A stretch of 64,000 nt of DNA from Streptomyces sp. TG1A-60 (GCF_037201975.1 NZ_CP147520.1:4836001-4900000), one strand, 5' to 3'. Shown: positions 41,701 through 51,104, counted from the stretch's first letter. Translations and numbers: made by a program. The notes: generated by a model not told the origin, from the sequence alone.

Positions 41701-43509
41701 ATGGCCGTCAACCTGGTCAATGTCGAGAACGTCAGCAAGGTGTACGGCACCCGCGCCCTGCTCGACGGGGTCTCGCTCGGCGTCTCCGAAGGGGACCGGA
41801 TCGGCGTCGTGGGGCGGAACGGGGACGGCAAGACGACCCTGATCCGGATGCTCGCGAAGCTGGAGGAGGCCGACACGGGGCGGGTGACCCACTCCGGCGG
41901 TCTCCACCTCGGCGTGCTGACCCAGCACGACTCCCTGGACCCGGCGGCCACCGTCCGCCACGAGGTCATCCGGGACATGGCGGACCACGAGTGGGCGGGG
42001 AACGCCAAGATCCGGGACGTGCTCACCGGGCTGTTCGGCGGGCTCGACATGCCGGGGTTCCCGCAGGGGCTCGACACCGTCATCGGACCGCTCTCCGGCG
42101 GCGAGCGGCGGCGCATCGCGCTCGCCAAGCTGCTCATCGAGGAGCAGGACCTGATCGTCCTCGACGAGCCCACCAACCACCTGGACGTGGAGGGCATCTC
42201 GTGGCTGGCCGGCCATCTGCGTGAGCGGCGGTCCGCGCTGGTCTGCGTCACACACGACCGGTGGTTCCTGGACCAGGTGTGCACGCGGATGTGGGACGTG
42301 CAGAAGGGATCGGTCTTCGAGTACGAGGGCGGGTACTCCGACTACGTCTTCGCGCGGGCCGAGCGGGAACGGATCGCCGCGACCGAGGAGACCAAGCGGC
42401 AGAACCTGGTCCGCAAGGAGCTGGCGTGGCTGCGGCGCGGAGCCCCCGCCCGTACGTCGAAGCCGCGCTTCCGGGTCGAGGCCGCGAACGAGCTGATCGC
42501 GGACGTACCGCCGCCGCGCGACACCGGCGAGCTGATGAAGTTCGCGTCGACCCGGCTGGGCAGGACCGTGTTCGACCTGAAGAACGTCACCGTCCAGGCC
42601 GGGCCGAAGGTGCTGCTGAAGCATCTGACGTGGCAGCTCGGCCCGGGGGACCGCGTCGGGCTCGTCGGCGTCAACGGCGCCGGCAAGACCTCCCTGCTGC
42701 GGGCCATGGCCGACGCCGCCCGCAGCGACGGGGAGCGGCAGCCGGCCGCCGGGCGGGTCGTCACCGGCAAGACGGTCAAGCTCGCCTACCTCTCCCAGGA
42801 GGTCGCCGAACTCGACCCCACCTGGCGGGTGCTCCAGGCCGTGCAGCAGGTCCGCGACCGCGTCGACCTCGGCAAGGGGCGCGAGATGACGGCGGGGCAG
42901 CTCTGCGAGATGTTCGGGTTCAGCAAGGAGAAGCAGTGGACGCCGGTGGGCGACCTCAGCGGTGGTGAGCGGCGACGGCTCCAGCTGCTGCGGCTGCTGA
43001 TGGACGAGCCCAACGTCCTCTTCCTCGACGAGCCGACCAACGACCTCGACATCGAGACCCTTACCCAGCTGGAGGACGTGCTCGACGGGTGGCCCGGGTC
43101 GATGATCGTGATCTCCCACGACCGGTTCTTCGTCGAGCGCACCACCGACAAGGTGTTCGCCCTCCTCGGCGATGCGACGCTGCGGATGCTGCCGCGCGGG
43201 ATCGACGAGTACCTGGAGCGGCGCCACAAGATGGAGGAAGCCGCTGCCGCCGCCTCGCCCGTCGCCGTGAAGCCGGCCTCGGAGAAGGGCGTCTCCGCCG
43301 CCGACGCCCGCGCCGCGAAGAAGGAACTCCAGAAGATCGAGCGGCAGTTGGACAAGGTCTCCGAGAAGGAGGCGAAGTTGCACGCGCGTATCGCCGAGAA
43401 CGCGACGGACTTTGCGAAGGTGGGGGAACTCGACGCGGAGTTGCGGGCGTTGCTCGGCGAGAAGGAAGAGCTTGAGATGCGGTGGCTGGAACTCGCCGAG
43501 GACGCGTAG
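41701..43509 (+). CDS. ABC-F family ATPase (ribosome-associated)
   Basis: The 602-residue protein has two ABC domains and no membrane helices. The first has GRNGDGKTT, LSGGERRRIALA and LIVLDEPTNHLD; the second GVNGAGKTS, LSGGERRRLQLL and VLFLDEPTNDLD. Between them is the ABC-F linker (residues about 215-300), and a C-terminal coiled coil lies at about 520-602 (KKELQKIERQLDKVSEKEAK). Proteins of this type act on the ribosome in translation quality control or antibiotic protection. This one lies after ispE, a common actinobacterial position, and is more likely housekeeping than a resistance gene. The ATG has AGGAG upstream. Confidence 0.9.
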   Translation: MAVNLVNVENVSKVYGTRALLDGVSLGVSEGDRIGVVGRNGDGKTTLIRMLAKLEEADTGRVTHSGGLHLGVLTQHDSLDPAATVRHEVIRDMADHEWAGNAKIRDVLTGLFGGLDMPGFPQGLDTVIGPLSGGERRRIALAKLLIEEQDLIVLDEPTNHLDVEGISWLAGHLRERRSALVCVTHDRWFLDQVCTRMWDVQKGSVFEYEGGYSDYVFARAERERIAATEETKRQNLVRKELAWLRRGAPARTSKPRFRVEAANELIADVPPPRDTGELMKFASTRLGRTVFDLKNVTVQAGPKVLLKHLTWQLGPGDRVGLVGVNGAGKTSLLRAMADAARSDGERQPAAGRVVTGKTVKLAYLSQEVAELDPTWRVLQAVQQVRDRVDLGKGREMTAGQLCEMFGFSKEKQWTPVGDLSGGERRRLQLLRLLMDEPNVLFLDEPTNDLDIETLTQLEDVLDGWPGSMIVISHDRFFVERTTDKVFALLGDATLRMLPRGIDEYLERRHKMEEAAAAASPVAVKPASEKGVSAADARAAKKELQKIERQLDKVSEKEAKLHARIAENATDFAKVGELDAELRALLGEKEELEMRWLELAEDA

Positions 43510-43889
43510 CGGTGGAGCGGGGCGGCTGCTCGCCGTTGGGCTGTTGTTCGATGCCGGGCGCGGGTTGGCGGTGGTTGCTCGCGCCCACGCGGCGGAGCCG
43601 CGTATCGACACAGCCCCGCGCCCCTTCAGAGCGCGTCCCCTGCCCGGCGCCAACACGGTGCCACGCCTGCGAGAGGCGTACAACGCACGGCACGCGCGTC
43701 CCGTGAAGGGGGCGTGAAGGAGCGTAACGGCGGCATCACGGGCCGGTCCGCCCTTGGGAACAGGGGAGCGACCGGCCCCGTCCGTTGGGGCGTCGCAGTG
43801 ATAGAAAGAGCCGTCTGAGAACAGTCTGAGAAGCGACACCACGCGTGACCACGGGTGGCTCGAAAGCAGCGAACAGGGGGAGAGCGCTG
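43510..43889. other. intergenic region with degenerate repeat and promoter
   Basis: About 43560-43640 resembles a decayed copy of the interspersed repeat (GGTTGCTCGCGCCC then CCCCGCGCCCC). Near 43812-43833 GTCTGAGAA occurs twice, 11 bases apart, just upstream of the next gene, a possible activator or promoter element. No coding region was recognised. Confidence 0.45.
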
Positions 43890-45662
43890 ATGGTTCAGCC
43901 ACCCAACGAGCCGCCGCAGGGCGGCTTCGGAGCTCCGCAGGACCCGTCGGCGCAGTCACCGCAGTCACCGGGGCAACAGCCGTACGGCTACCCGCAGACG
44001 CCCCCGCCGCAGGGCCCTCCCGTACCGGCCCCCGGCTACGGCTACCCCCGGCAGACGCCCCCGCCGCAGGGCCCGTACGCCCAGCCCGCGCAGCCCGGTC
44101 CGTACGGGCAGCCGCAGCAGCCCGGCCCGTACAACCCCGCGCCGCAGGCCGGTTACGGCTATCCGCACCCCCCGTACCCGGGCGTGCCCACCCCGCCGCC
44201 GGGCGGCGGCTCCAGGAACCCCTTCAAGGGCAGGCCCGCGACGGTCATCGGTGCCGCGGTGGCCGCGCTGCTCGTGGTCGGTGGCACGGTGTTCGCGGTG
44301 ACGACCCTCGGCGGCGCCGGCGAGGAGAAGCCGGTCGCCAAGGAGAGCGCGAGCCCGACCGAGGACGGCAAGCCGTCCCCCTCGCCCACCGGACCCGTCA
44401 ACCAGGGCGACGGCAGCGGCGACGGCGGCGAGGACCTCGACGTCTCCGACCTCAACGCGGACCGCGAGGACGGCGAGGCGAAGGTGCTCTGGTACAAGAG
44501 CGCGCCCGACGCCCCCGGTTCCGGCGCGGACGCCCCCGGCCTGTGGGTCACCGACAAGGTCGCGGTGAAGGCCGCGTACAAGCAGCTCTTCGCGTTCGAC
44601 GTCGATGGCGGCGCCCCCGCCTGGGACGCCGTCGAGTTCGACTACGAGATCTGCGCGGTCACCCCGGAGGCGACGAGCGACGACAAGATCGTCGTCGCCC
44701 ACCAGAGCGGTGCCTCCAGCACCAGCCGCTGCAACCAGCTCCAGCAGATCGACCTGAACACCGGGGAGAAGGGCTGGTCCACGAAGCTGGAGGAGGGCGC
44801 CCTATTCGACGGCACCTACGGCCTCGCCCTGACCCTCAGCGGCGACACCCTGCTGGCGGCCCGCTCGCAGTCCGGGGTGGCACTCGACGTGAAGACCGGC
44901 GACCAGCTGTGGGAGAAGAAGAAGTACGGCCAGTCCTGCTACCCCTCCGGGTTCGCGGGCGGCGAGCGGCTGGTCGCGGTCTCCTCCTGCGCGGCGACCA
45001 CCGACAAGCAGCACGACGAGGTGCAGGAACTCGACCCGAGGACCGGCAAGGCCAAGTGGACCCGGAAGATCCCCAAGGGCTGGAAGGTCGAGCGTGCCTA
45101 CTCGGTGGACCCGGTCGTGCTCTACCTCACCAACGAGGACGAGAAGACCTGGAACATCTCCACACTCGGCGGTGACGGCAGGACCCGTTCGCAGGTCGAT
45201 GCCGACGACACGTTCGCGCCCGAGTGCGGCTACCTCATGGACCGCGACCTGGGCGCCTGCGAGGGCGTGGCGGTGGCCGCGGACACCCTGTACCTGCCGA
45301 CCGAGAAGAAGGACGGCACGAACGAGATCGTCGCGCTGAACCTCGCGACCGGCAAGGAGAAGTGGCGCGTCAAGGCCCCCGCCGACGTGACGATGGAGCC
45401 GGTCGAGGCCGAGGGATCGAAGCTCATCGCCTATGTGTCGCCGTCGCGCGACGAGGGCGGCCGGATCGTGTCCGTCCCGACCACCGGCAGCAGCCACAAG
45501 GCGACCACGCTCCTGCGGATGCCGGCGAGCGCCGCGAAGATCGAGGACGGCTTCTACTCGAAAGCGATCGACTACGTGGACGGGCGTTTCTACCTCTCCA
45601 CCGCCCGGCTGACGGGCAACGACGAGGCGAAGGAGAAGTTGATGCTGGCCTACGGCAAGTGA
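43890..45662 (+). CDS. membrane-anchored PQQ-like beta-propeller protein
   Basis: The 590-residue protein starts with a ~110-residue Pro/Gln/Gly/Tyr-rich cytoplasmic tail (repeats such as PYGQPQQPGPYN). One membrane helix follows (about 125-145, ATVIGAAVAALLVVGGTVFA), then an acidic linker and an extracytoplasmic propeller of PQQ-type blades (DLNTGEKGWSTKL, DVKTGDQLWEKK, DPRTGKAKWTRK, NLATGKEKWRV). Such proteins resemble BamB or the sensor domains of Streptomyces kinases and probably bind cell-surface or exported partners; no enzyme activity is implied. The ATG has GGGGGAG upstream. It is followed by a paralogue with the same layout. Confidence 0.85.
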   Translation: MVQPPNEPPQGGFGAPQDPSAQSPQSPGQQPYGYPQTPPPQGPPVPAPGYGYPRQTPPPQGPYAQPAQPGPYGQPQQPGPYNPAPQAGYGYPHPPYPGVPTPPPGGGSRNPFKGRPATVIGAAVAALLVVGGTVFAVTTLGGAGEEKPVAKESASPTEDGKPSPSPTGPVNQGDGSGDGGEDLDVSDLNADREDGEAKVLWYKSAPDAPGSGADAPGLWVTDKVAVKAAYKQLFAFDVDGGAPAWDAVEFDYEICAVTPEATSDDKIVVAHQSGASSTSRCNQLQQIDLNTGEKGWSTKLEEGALFDGTYGLALTLSGDTLLAARSQSGVALDVKTGDQLWEKKKYGQSCYPSGFAGGERLVAVSSCAATTDKQHDEVQELDPRTGKAKWTRKIPKGWKVERAYSVDPVVLYLTNEDEKTWNISTLGGDGRTRSQVDADDTFAPECGYLMDRDLGACEGVAVAADTLYLPTEKKDGTNEIVALNLATGKEKWRVKAPADVTMEPVEAEGSKLIAYVSPSRDEGGRIVSVPTTGSSHKATTLLRMPASAAKIEDGFYSKAIDYVDGRFYLSTARLTGNDEAKEKLMLAYGK

Positions 45663-45768
45663 CGCGCGTGACCGCCGCGGGCCGCCGACCGGCCCGTCGA
45701 GCCTCCTCGTCGACCTCCCCGTCCCTCCCTCACCCGTGCTCCAAGATCCGCTCCGAGGTATCCACGAC

Positions 45769-47708
45769 ATGACGCAGCCGCCGCCCCCGCCGAACCAGCC
45801 GCCGGGCCCGCCCTCCGACCAGCCGCCCTCCGAGCCCCCGGCCCAGAACCAGCCCCCGGCCCAGAGCCAGCCCCCGGCCCAGAGCCAGCCCCCGGCGCAG
45901 CCCCCGCAGGACACCCCGCCGCAGGGGGCTTCGGCGCGCCCACACCCCCGCCGCCCGGCGGGTTCGGCGCCCCGACGCCCCCGCCGCAGGGCCCGCCCGC
46001 GCAGGACCCCGGGTACGGCTACCCGCAGACGCCCCCGCCCGCGCAGGGTCCGGGCTACGGCTACCCGCAGACCCCTCCGCCGCAGCCCGGCTACGGCTAT
46101 CCCGGCCAGCCCGGTCCCTACGGCCAGCCGCCGCAGCCGGGCCCGTACGGCCAGCCGCCGTACGGCTACCCGCCGCAGACGATGCCGATGCATCCGCAGG
46201 TCGGGGGTCCGGGCGGCAAGAAGAAGGTCAACTCCACGGCGATCATCATCACCGCGGCGGTCGCGGCCATCGCGCTCATCGTCGGCGGCGGCGTCTGGTA
46301 CGCCTCCTCCAAGGGCGACGACACCGCCAAGAAGGACACCGCCAGTTCGCAGGGCACGACCGGCGGCGAGGAGGACCCCAAGGGTGACGACGGAGGCACC
46401 TCCTCGTCCGGCGGTTCGTCCACCGGCGGTGTCGAGGTGCCGACGAAGGCGCAGGAGAAGGTGCCGTCCAGCACCAGCGCGAAGCTCCTCTTCCAGGTGC
46501 CCGCGCACGAGGTCAAGGAAAAGCTCCAGATCGACAGCGTCAAGGGCTCCTGGCTGACGGAGACCACGTACGCCAAGTCCGCCCTCAACAAGATCGTCGG
46601 CTATGACCCGGACAGCGGGAAGTCCAAGTGGACGCTGGACCTGGCCGGCCAGACCTGCGCGGGCTCCCGCGAGATGACCACCGAGGGCATCGCGGTGGTG
46701 GTGACCGAGTCGGCCAAGCGCAAGAACAACGACGACCGCCAGCCCTGCACCGAGGTCACCGCGTTCGACGTGGAGACCGGCAAGGAGGTGTGGACCAAGA
46801 GCGCCGAGGTCAGCGGCAGCAAGGTGCCGTTCGGCGAGGTCACCATCTCCGGCACCACGGTCGCCGCGGCCGGCGGCTACTCCGGCGGCGCCGCCTTCGA
46901 CGTCAACTCCGGCAAGGTGCTGTGGTCGCCGAAGGCCGGCGAGTGCACCGACGAGGGCTACGCGGGCGGCGCCCAGCTGGTCGCGGTCCGCAAGTGCGGC
47001 GACTACGGCAGCGAGACCTTCCAGATCCAGCTGCTCGACCCCAGGACGGGCAGCGTCAAGTGGACCTACAAGGTGCCCTCCGGCATCCAGCGCGCCAAGA
47101 TCATCTCCACCAAGCCGGTGGTCTTCGGTGTGGTCACGGGCAGCGATGTCCCGCTGACCGGCACCACCGACATCTTCTCGCTGGACGACGGCGGCAAGCT
47201 GCGCGCCAAGATCTCCATCCCGGACGACAAGTACGACCACGAGTGCCCCGTCCGCGGCGTCTGGGCGTGCAAGGGCGTCTACGTCGGCAACGACAAGGTG
47301 TACATGCCGACCAAGAGGCACGACGGCACCGCCAAGTACAGCTCCACCAACGAGATCGTCTCCTTCTCGCTGGCCACCGGTAAGTCGACCGGCGACCGCG
47401 TCGACGCGGGCGACGACCACGAGCTGTTCCCGATCCGCATGGACGGACCGAACATCATCGCCTTCAAGGACGGCCCGTACGACAAGGGCGCCCAGGTCGT
47501 CTCCGTCGACGGCAAGACGCTGAAGCAGACCACGCTGCTGGAGACCCCGTCCTCCGAATCGGTCCTCCGCGCGATCAGCGCCATGACGCCGACCATGAGC
47601 GAGATGCTCTACACCGACGGACGGTGGTTCATCGGCTCGGAACTCGTCAGCAAGCCGTACTCGGACGACGAGAAGGAGTACACGGCGCTCGGTTTCGGGA
47701 CGAAGTAA
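45769..47708 (+). pseudogene. second PQQ-like beta-propeller protein, one-base frameshift
   Basis: The gene repeats its neighbour's layout. A Pro/Gln-rich tail begins MTQPPPPPNQPPGPP, then come a membrane helix (KVNSTAIIITAAVAAIALIV), an acidic linker and a PQQ-type propeller (DVETGKEVWTKS, DVNSGKVLWSPK, DPRTGSVKWTYK). After about 52 codons, in the G5 run at 45924-45928, the frame is lost; the next frame continues the expected sequence (GFGAPTPP, then PGYGYPQTPP) to the stop. Adding one G gives exactly 647 codons. The propeller and helix are intact, so a base-calling error is likely. Otherwise an internal start such as the ATG at 46182 could give a shortened product. Confidence 0.82.
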
Positions 47709-47735
47709 CCCCACGCGCCCCCTCGGCCTCCCGCG

Positions 47736-47767
47736 ACGGCCCCGCCCCTGCTCAGGGGCGGGGCCGT
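47736..47767 (+). terminator. intrinsic terminator after the PQQ genes
   Basis: ACGGCCCCGCCCCTG (47736-47750) and CAGGGGCGGGGCCGT (47753-47767) are perfect 15-base arms with a two-base loop. Confidence 0.85.
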
Positions 47768-47860
47768 GCACGTATCCCTCATCCCGCTCGAATGGGAGGG
47801 AATTTCGGTAATCCGGGGCACTTCTCACCGAGAGGGGGAGCGCAACGTCGAACAAGCGTG

Positions 47861-47866
47861 TAGCTT
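47861..47866 (+). promoter_or_regulatory. -10 box upstream of the response-regulator gene
   Basis: TAGCTT in a GTG-TAGCTT-CC context, 115 bases before the gene. A 15-codon frame starting at ATG 47875 lies in the leader, but nothing shows it is translated. Confidence 0.35.
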
Positions 47867-47980
47867 CCGGGGGCATGAGAGCGGTGGAGCAGACGGGGAA
47901 GTCGGGGGGCTTCTGTCCGTGAGGACCAGTGGGCGGCCATAGTTGGCAACCACTGGGGGACTGGGGGGTGGGGTGGCTCG

Positions 47981-48685
47981 ATGGGAGTGCGGCTCATGGT
48001 GGTCGACGACCACCGACTGCTCGCCGAGGCGTTGGCCTCGGCGTTGAAGCTGCGGGGGCACCGGGTGCTCGCCGCGGCGGCGCCCGCGGCGGGCGCGGCG
48101 GAGCTGGTGATCACAAGGGCACCCGAGGTGTGCCTGCTCGGCACGGCGGCACCCGCCGAGCCGGGGATCTTCGACCCGGTGGTCAGGATCAAGCGGGAGC
48201 GTCCGCAGGTGGCGGTGGTGGTCCTCGGGCCGGTGCCCAGTCCGCGCGGCATCGCCGCCGCGTTCGCCGCGGGCGCCTCGGGCTATGTACGGCACGACGA
48301 GCGCATCGAGGGGGTCGAGCGGGCCATCATGAAGGCCCGCGCGGGGGAGGCGGCGGTGGCGCCCCAGCTGTTGCAGAGCGCCTTCGGCGAGTTGCTGAAC
48401 CCCGCTGCCCAGCCGGACGACGAGGGTCAGCGGCTGCTCCAGATGCTGACCCCGCGAGAGGTCGAGGTGCTGGTGCGGGTCGCGGACGGCGAGGACACGA
48501 GACTGATCGCGGCCGGCATGGGCATCGCCCCGTCCACCGCCCGCACCCACGTCCAGCGGGTCCTGATGAAGCTGGGCGTCGGATCGCGACTGGAGGCGGC
48601 GGCGCTGGCGGCCCGCACGGGGTTGCTGGACCGGGCGGGGCCGGTGTCGCACGCTCCGCGAGAGGCGGGCCCGGAGCCGCGGTGA
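47981..48685 (+). CDS. LuxR/NarL-type response regulator with atypical receiver
   Basis: A 234-residue protein. The receiver domain starts MGVRLMVVDDHRLLAEALAS with the acidic pair intact. At the expected phosphorylation site the sequence is EVCLLGTAAPAEPG, with Gly in place of Asp, and the conserved Lys appears replaced in SGYVRHD. The C-terminus is a LuxR helix-turn-helix (LTPREVEVLVRVADGEDTRL, then APSTARTHVQRVLMKLGVGS). It is therefore probably an orphan regulator not controlled by normal phosphorylation. No histidine kinase is adjacent. It follows the PQQ genes after a strong terminator, so it is transcribed separately. Confidence 0.85.
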   Translation: MGVRLMVVDDHRLLAEALASALKLRGHRVLAAAAPAAGAAELVITRAPEVCLLGTAAPAEPGIFDPVVRIKRERPQVAVVVLGPVPSPRGIAAAFAAGASGYVRHDERIEGVERAIMKARAGEAAVAPQLLQSAFGELLNPAAQPDDEGQRLLQMLTPREVEVLVRVADGEDTRLIAAGMGIAPSTARTHVQRVLMKLGVGSRLEAAALAARTGLLDRAGPVSHAPREAGPEPR

Positions 48686-48954
48686 CCCCCGGCCCGCCGG
48701 GCGGGCCGGCTGCGGCCGACAGGCTGACTGCGGCCCGGCGGTGGTTGTGGTGCTCGGCTGCGGTGCCCGGCTGTGGCTGGTCGCGCCAACGCCGAGCGCT
48801 CCGCTCGACACCGCACTCCGCCCCCTTCGGCGCTCAAGCCCACAGCGGCGACGCCGCCAGGAAACACGACATGGGCTGGCAACAGGGAAAGTGGTTGCCT
48901 GCCGCAGCGCTTGGGCCGGCCATGACGGGATGTCGGATCTCCTTGAGCGCGTGA

Positions 48955-49371
48955 ATGCCGATCGAGCTGGACGAGCTGCGAGCGGCGGTGTTCCGCCAGC
49001 AACTGGACTGGAGCCCTGATGAGGACCTGGCCCATCAGCTCACCGAGCGCCGCATCGCCCGACTGCGCGGCGCCGAGACAGTACTCTTCCTTGCCACCCG
49101 TGCACCTGACGGGGAGATCGCGGCCTGGGCCGACCTCTACCTCGACCGGACCGCTGGGCTGGCCCCGTTGGAGGACCTGGTCACCGCCGCAGCACACAGT
49201 GAGCAGGGCCACGGCGACACCCTGCTCGCCACTGGCCTGGCGCTGGCCGCCGCTGCCGAGATCCCTCATCTACTCCTGATCGCGGACATGGACGACTGGC
49301 CGCGCGACTGGTACGCCCGCCGTGGCTTTACCGAGCTCGGCCGCAACTATTCCTTCCTCGGCGGTGGCTGA
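48955..49371 (+). CDS. GNAT acetyltransferase, probably 5'-truncated
   Basis: The 138-residue frame contains a C-terminal GNAT core: DLVTAAAHSEQGHGDTLLAT (acetyl-CoA loop position), a helix, and LLLIADMDDWPRDWYARRGF. Full-length members of this DWPxxWYxRRGF group are about 220-260 residues, so roughly the first 100 are missing. The ATG is preceded by no clear ribosome site. Also the normal Q/RxxGxG is QGHGD, with the first position altered. The upstream 270 bases carry a decayed intergenic repeat and no matching coding sequence. It is probably a remnant, though a short functional protein cannot be excluded. Confidence 0.5.
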   Translation: MPIELDELRAAVFRQQLDWSPDEDLAHQLTERRIARLRGAETVLFLATRAPDGEIAAWADLYLDRTAGLAPLEDLVTAAAHSEQGHGDTLLATGLALAAAAEIPHLLLIADMDDWPRDWYARRGFTELGRNYSFLGGG

Positions 49372-49607
49372 GGCGCTGTCACCCTTCGCACCGAACTGGA
49401 GGCTGGCCTCCCGCCCGCTGTAACTCAAGACCATCGTCATTTTCGGCCGAGGACGGCTAATGGGGGTGGGTGTATCACGGCAACTCCACCACGGGCGGGG
49501 AAAAAGTGCCGCCGACTTCGTCGATGTGCGATAACACTGGTCGGGCAGCACCGAAGACAGAACCGAAGACAGAACCGAAGCAACAGAGAAGGCAGACGTA
49601 CCCCATC

Positions 49608-50414
49608 GTGAACAGATCCGGCATACGCCGCAGCCGTACCCGTGCCACCGCCCTCGCGGCGCTCGTCCTTCCCCTCGCCCTGATCACCGCCTGTGGTGGT
49701 TCGGGCAGTGAGGGCGACGCGGGTGAGGAGTCGGCCTCGGCCCAGGCCACGCAGAGCGCCGAGAGTGGCGGGGCCGCCAAGCCGCTCACGGCCGCCGAAC
49801 TCGGCAAGGCCTCCCTCGCCGAGGGGGATGTGGAGGGCTACGGCATCAAGGAGCCGGGCGCGGGCGATGTGGCGGCCCAGGACGATGTGAGCGCCGACGA
49901 CGAGGCATGCATGCCCGTCGCCCAGGCGGTGGCCGGGGTGACACCGGGTGAGCCGCCCGCGTCCACCAACCGGCAGGCGATCGCCGAACCCGACAAGAGC
50001 GCGGTCGCCGAGGACGCGGATCCGGAGGAGGTGTTGGAGGCGGCGTTCGACGTGTCCACCACCATGGTCGTGCTCGCCTCCTACAAGAGTCCCGAGGTGG
50101 CCGAGGCCGCGCTGAAGTCCGTCAGCGACGCGGTCACCACGTGCGCAGGCGGCTTCCAGGGCACCGCCTTGGGCGAGAAGCAGAAGGTCACCAAGGTCAC
50201 CGAGGACACCGCGCCCGAGGCCGGCGACGAGGCGGTCGCGTTCAGTGCCATGGCCTCGGTGGACGGAGGCGAGGGCCCGATGAAGGTCGTCGTCTTCCGT
50301 ACCGGCTCCACCCTCGCCCAGTTCACCTCGGTCAACCTCGCCTCCCTGACATCCGGCAAGGACTTCGACTTCCCGGCCGACCTCGTCACCGCCCAGGCCG
50401 ACAAGCTGGCCTGA
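49608..50414 (+). CDS. lipoprotein of unknown function
   Basis: A 268-residue protein with a lipoprotein signal (RRSRTRATALAALVLPLALI, lipobox ITAC) and a Ser/Glu/Ala-rich linker. A ~200-residue extracytoplasmic domain of alternating strands and helices follows, with cysteines at DEACMPVAQ and VTTCAGGF that could form a disulphide. The layout resembles secreted Streptomyces lipoproteins annotated only as hypothetical (PknH-sensor-like fold). The GTG at 49608 is the only start close enough to the signal. The upstream leader has a short direct repeat ACCGAAGACAGA. It ends in an exceptionally strong hairpin. Confidence 0.8.
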   Translation: MNRSGIRRSRTRATALAALVLPLALITACGGSGSEGDAGEESASAQATQSAESGGAAKPLTAAELGKASLAEGDVEGYGIKEPGAGDVAAQDDVSADDEACMPVAQAVAGVTPGEPPASTNRQAIAEPDKSAVAEDADPEEVLEAAFDVSTTMVVLASYKSPEVAEAALKSVSDAVTTCAGGFQGTALGEKQKVTKVTEDTAPEAGDEAVAFSAMASVDGGEGPMKVVVFRTGSTLAQFTSVNLASLTSGKDFDFPADLVTAQADKLA

Positions 50415-50443
50415 CAACCGTAGGAGCATCCCGCGGCACAGCG

Positions 50444-50494
50444 CGGTACGGGGCCGGTGACCCGCGACGTCGTCGGGTCACCGGCCCCGTACCG
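50444..50494. terminator. 21-bp perfect hairpin, bidirectional terminator
   Basis: CGGTACGGGGCCGGTGACCC plus G (50444-50464) pairs perfectly with 50474-50494 around a nine-base loop. It separates the lipoprotein gene from the convergent regulator fragment, and its right edge coincides with the point where that fragment loses its family similarity. Confidence 0.8.
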
Positions 50495-50508
50495 GCACGA
50501 GCGACAGC

Positions 50509-50887
50509 CCCGCGCGTAGTCCGGGGTCTGGAGGAGTCCGGGAACGTAAGTGATGACGACCTCACGCAGGAACCCCGCGTGGTGCTCCGCCTCGGCCAAG
50601 TCCAGGTTCACCGGGGGCAGTACTCCTCTGCACTCCTCCCACCAGCCCCGCGTGCGGTCGGTCGCGATCGACGCGAGGGCCTCGATCAGTTCCCCGTCCG
50701 CGCAGGCGCAGTGAGCCGCCAGCCTCCGCAGCCGCTCCTCCCTGATCGCCGAACTCCCGGCTTCGATCTGGCTCATGTGCGCCGAACTCACTCCGAGGAG
50801 CCCCGCCACCTCCTTGGCGGACTCGCCCGCCGCTTCCCGCGGTCTGCGCAGCTCGGACCCCAGGCGCACCTGTCGTGCCGTGACCAT
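50509..50887 (-). pseudogene. XRE/DUF5753-type regulator, 3'-truncated
   Basis: From ATG 50887 the frame reads MVTARQVRLGSELRRPREAA, then the helix-turn-helix SAKEVAGLLGVSSAHMSQIE, and the beginning of the DUF5753 (Scr1-type) domain, HHAGFLREVVITYVPGLLQT. After TPDYARG the similarity stops at about 50509, where the hairpin begins. Full proteins are about 280 residues, so roughly half is missing. These regulators usually pair with DUF397 proteins. A DUF397 fragment exists elsewhere in the window (22869), but not beside this one. Confidence 0.65.
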
Positions 50888-51074
50888 GACGGCGTGGACG
50901 ACGAAGAGGCCGCCGATGATGCGGCGGATGTCGAAGAGCTGGGCGGCCGTGGCGGACTTCAGCTCATCCGATGCCGAGGACGACGAAGCAGAGGGCGAGG
51001 ATCGTGCGGTCGAGCCGGTCGAGCCGGTCGAGCCGGTCGACGGGGAGTCGTGGCTCGGCGGTGAGGTTCGCCAT
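50888..51074 (-). pseudogene. remnant of a small membrane protein
   Basis: ATG 51074 opens MANLTAEPRLPVDRLDRLDR, then RTILALCFVVLGIG and a stop at 50964. The next frame continues DELKSATAAQLFDIRRIIGG then LFVVHAVMV, which reads like the second half of the same two-helix protein and runs directly into the XRE gene. The DNA has a nine-base tandem repeat (GGTCGAGCC, about four copies at 51006-51040) encoding the RLD repeats. A frameshift and a missing end make it a probable pseudogene fused to its neighbour. Confidence 0.45.
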
Positions 51075-51104
51075 GCGCAGCCCACTCCAGTTGGTGTTCT
51101 GGTG

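Noticed and set aside
41701..43509. ABC-F gene as a dedicated antibiotic-resistance determinant
   Set aside because: It sits in a conserved housekeeping neighbourhood with no biosynthetic genes nearby, so a general translation role is more likely.
43910..46150. Repeats in the PQQ genes considered as a CRISPR array
   Set aside because: The repeats encode Pro/Gln/Gly motifs in frame and there are no spacers of uniform length or cas genes.
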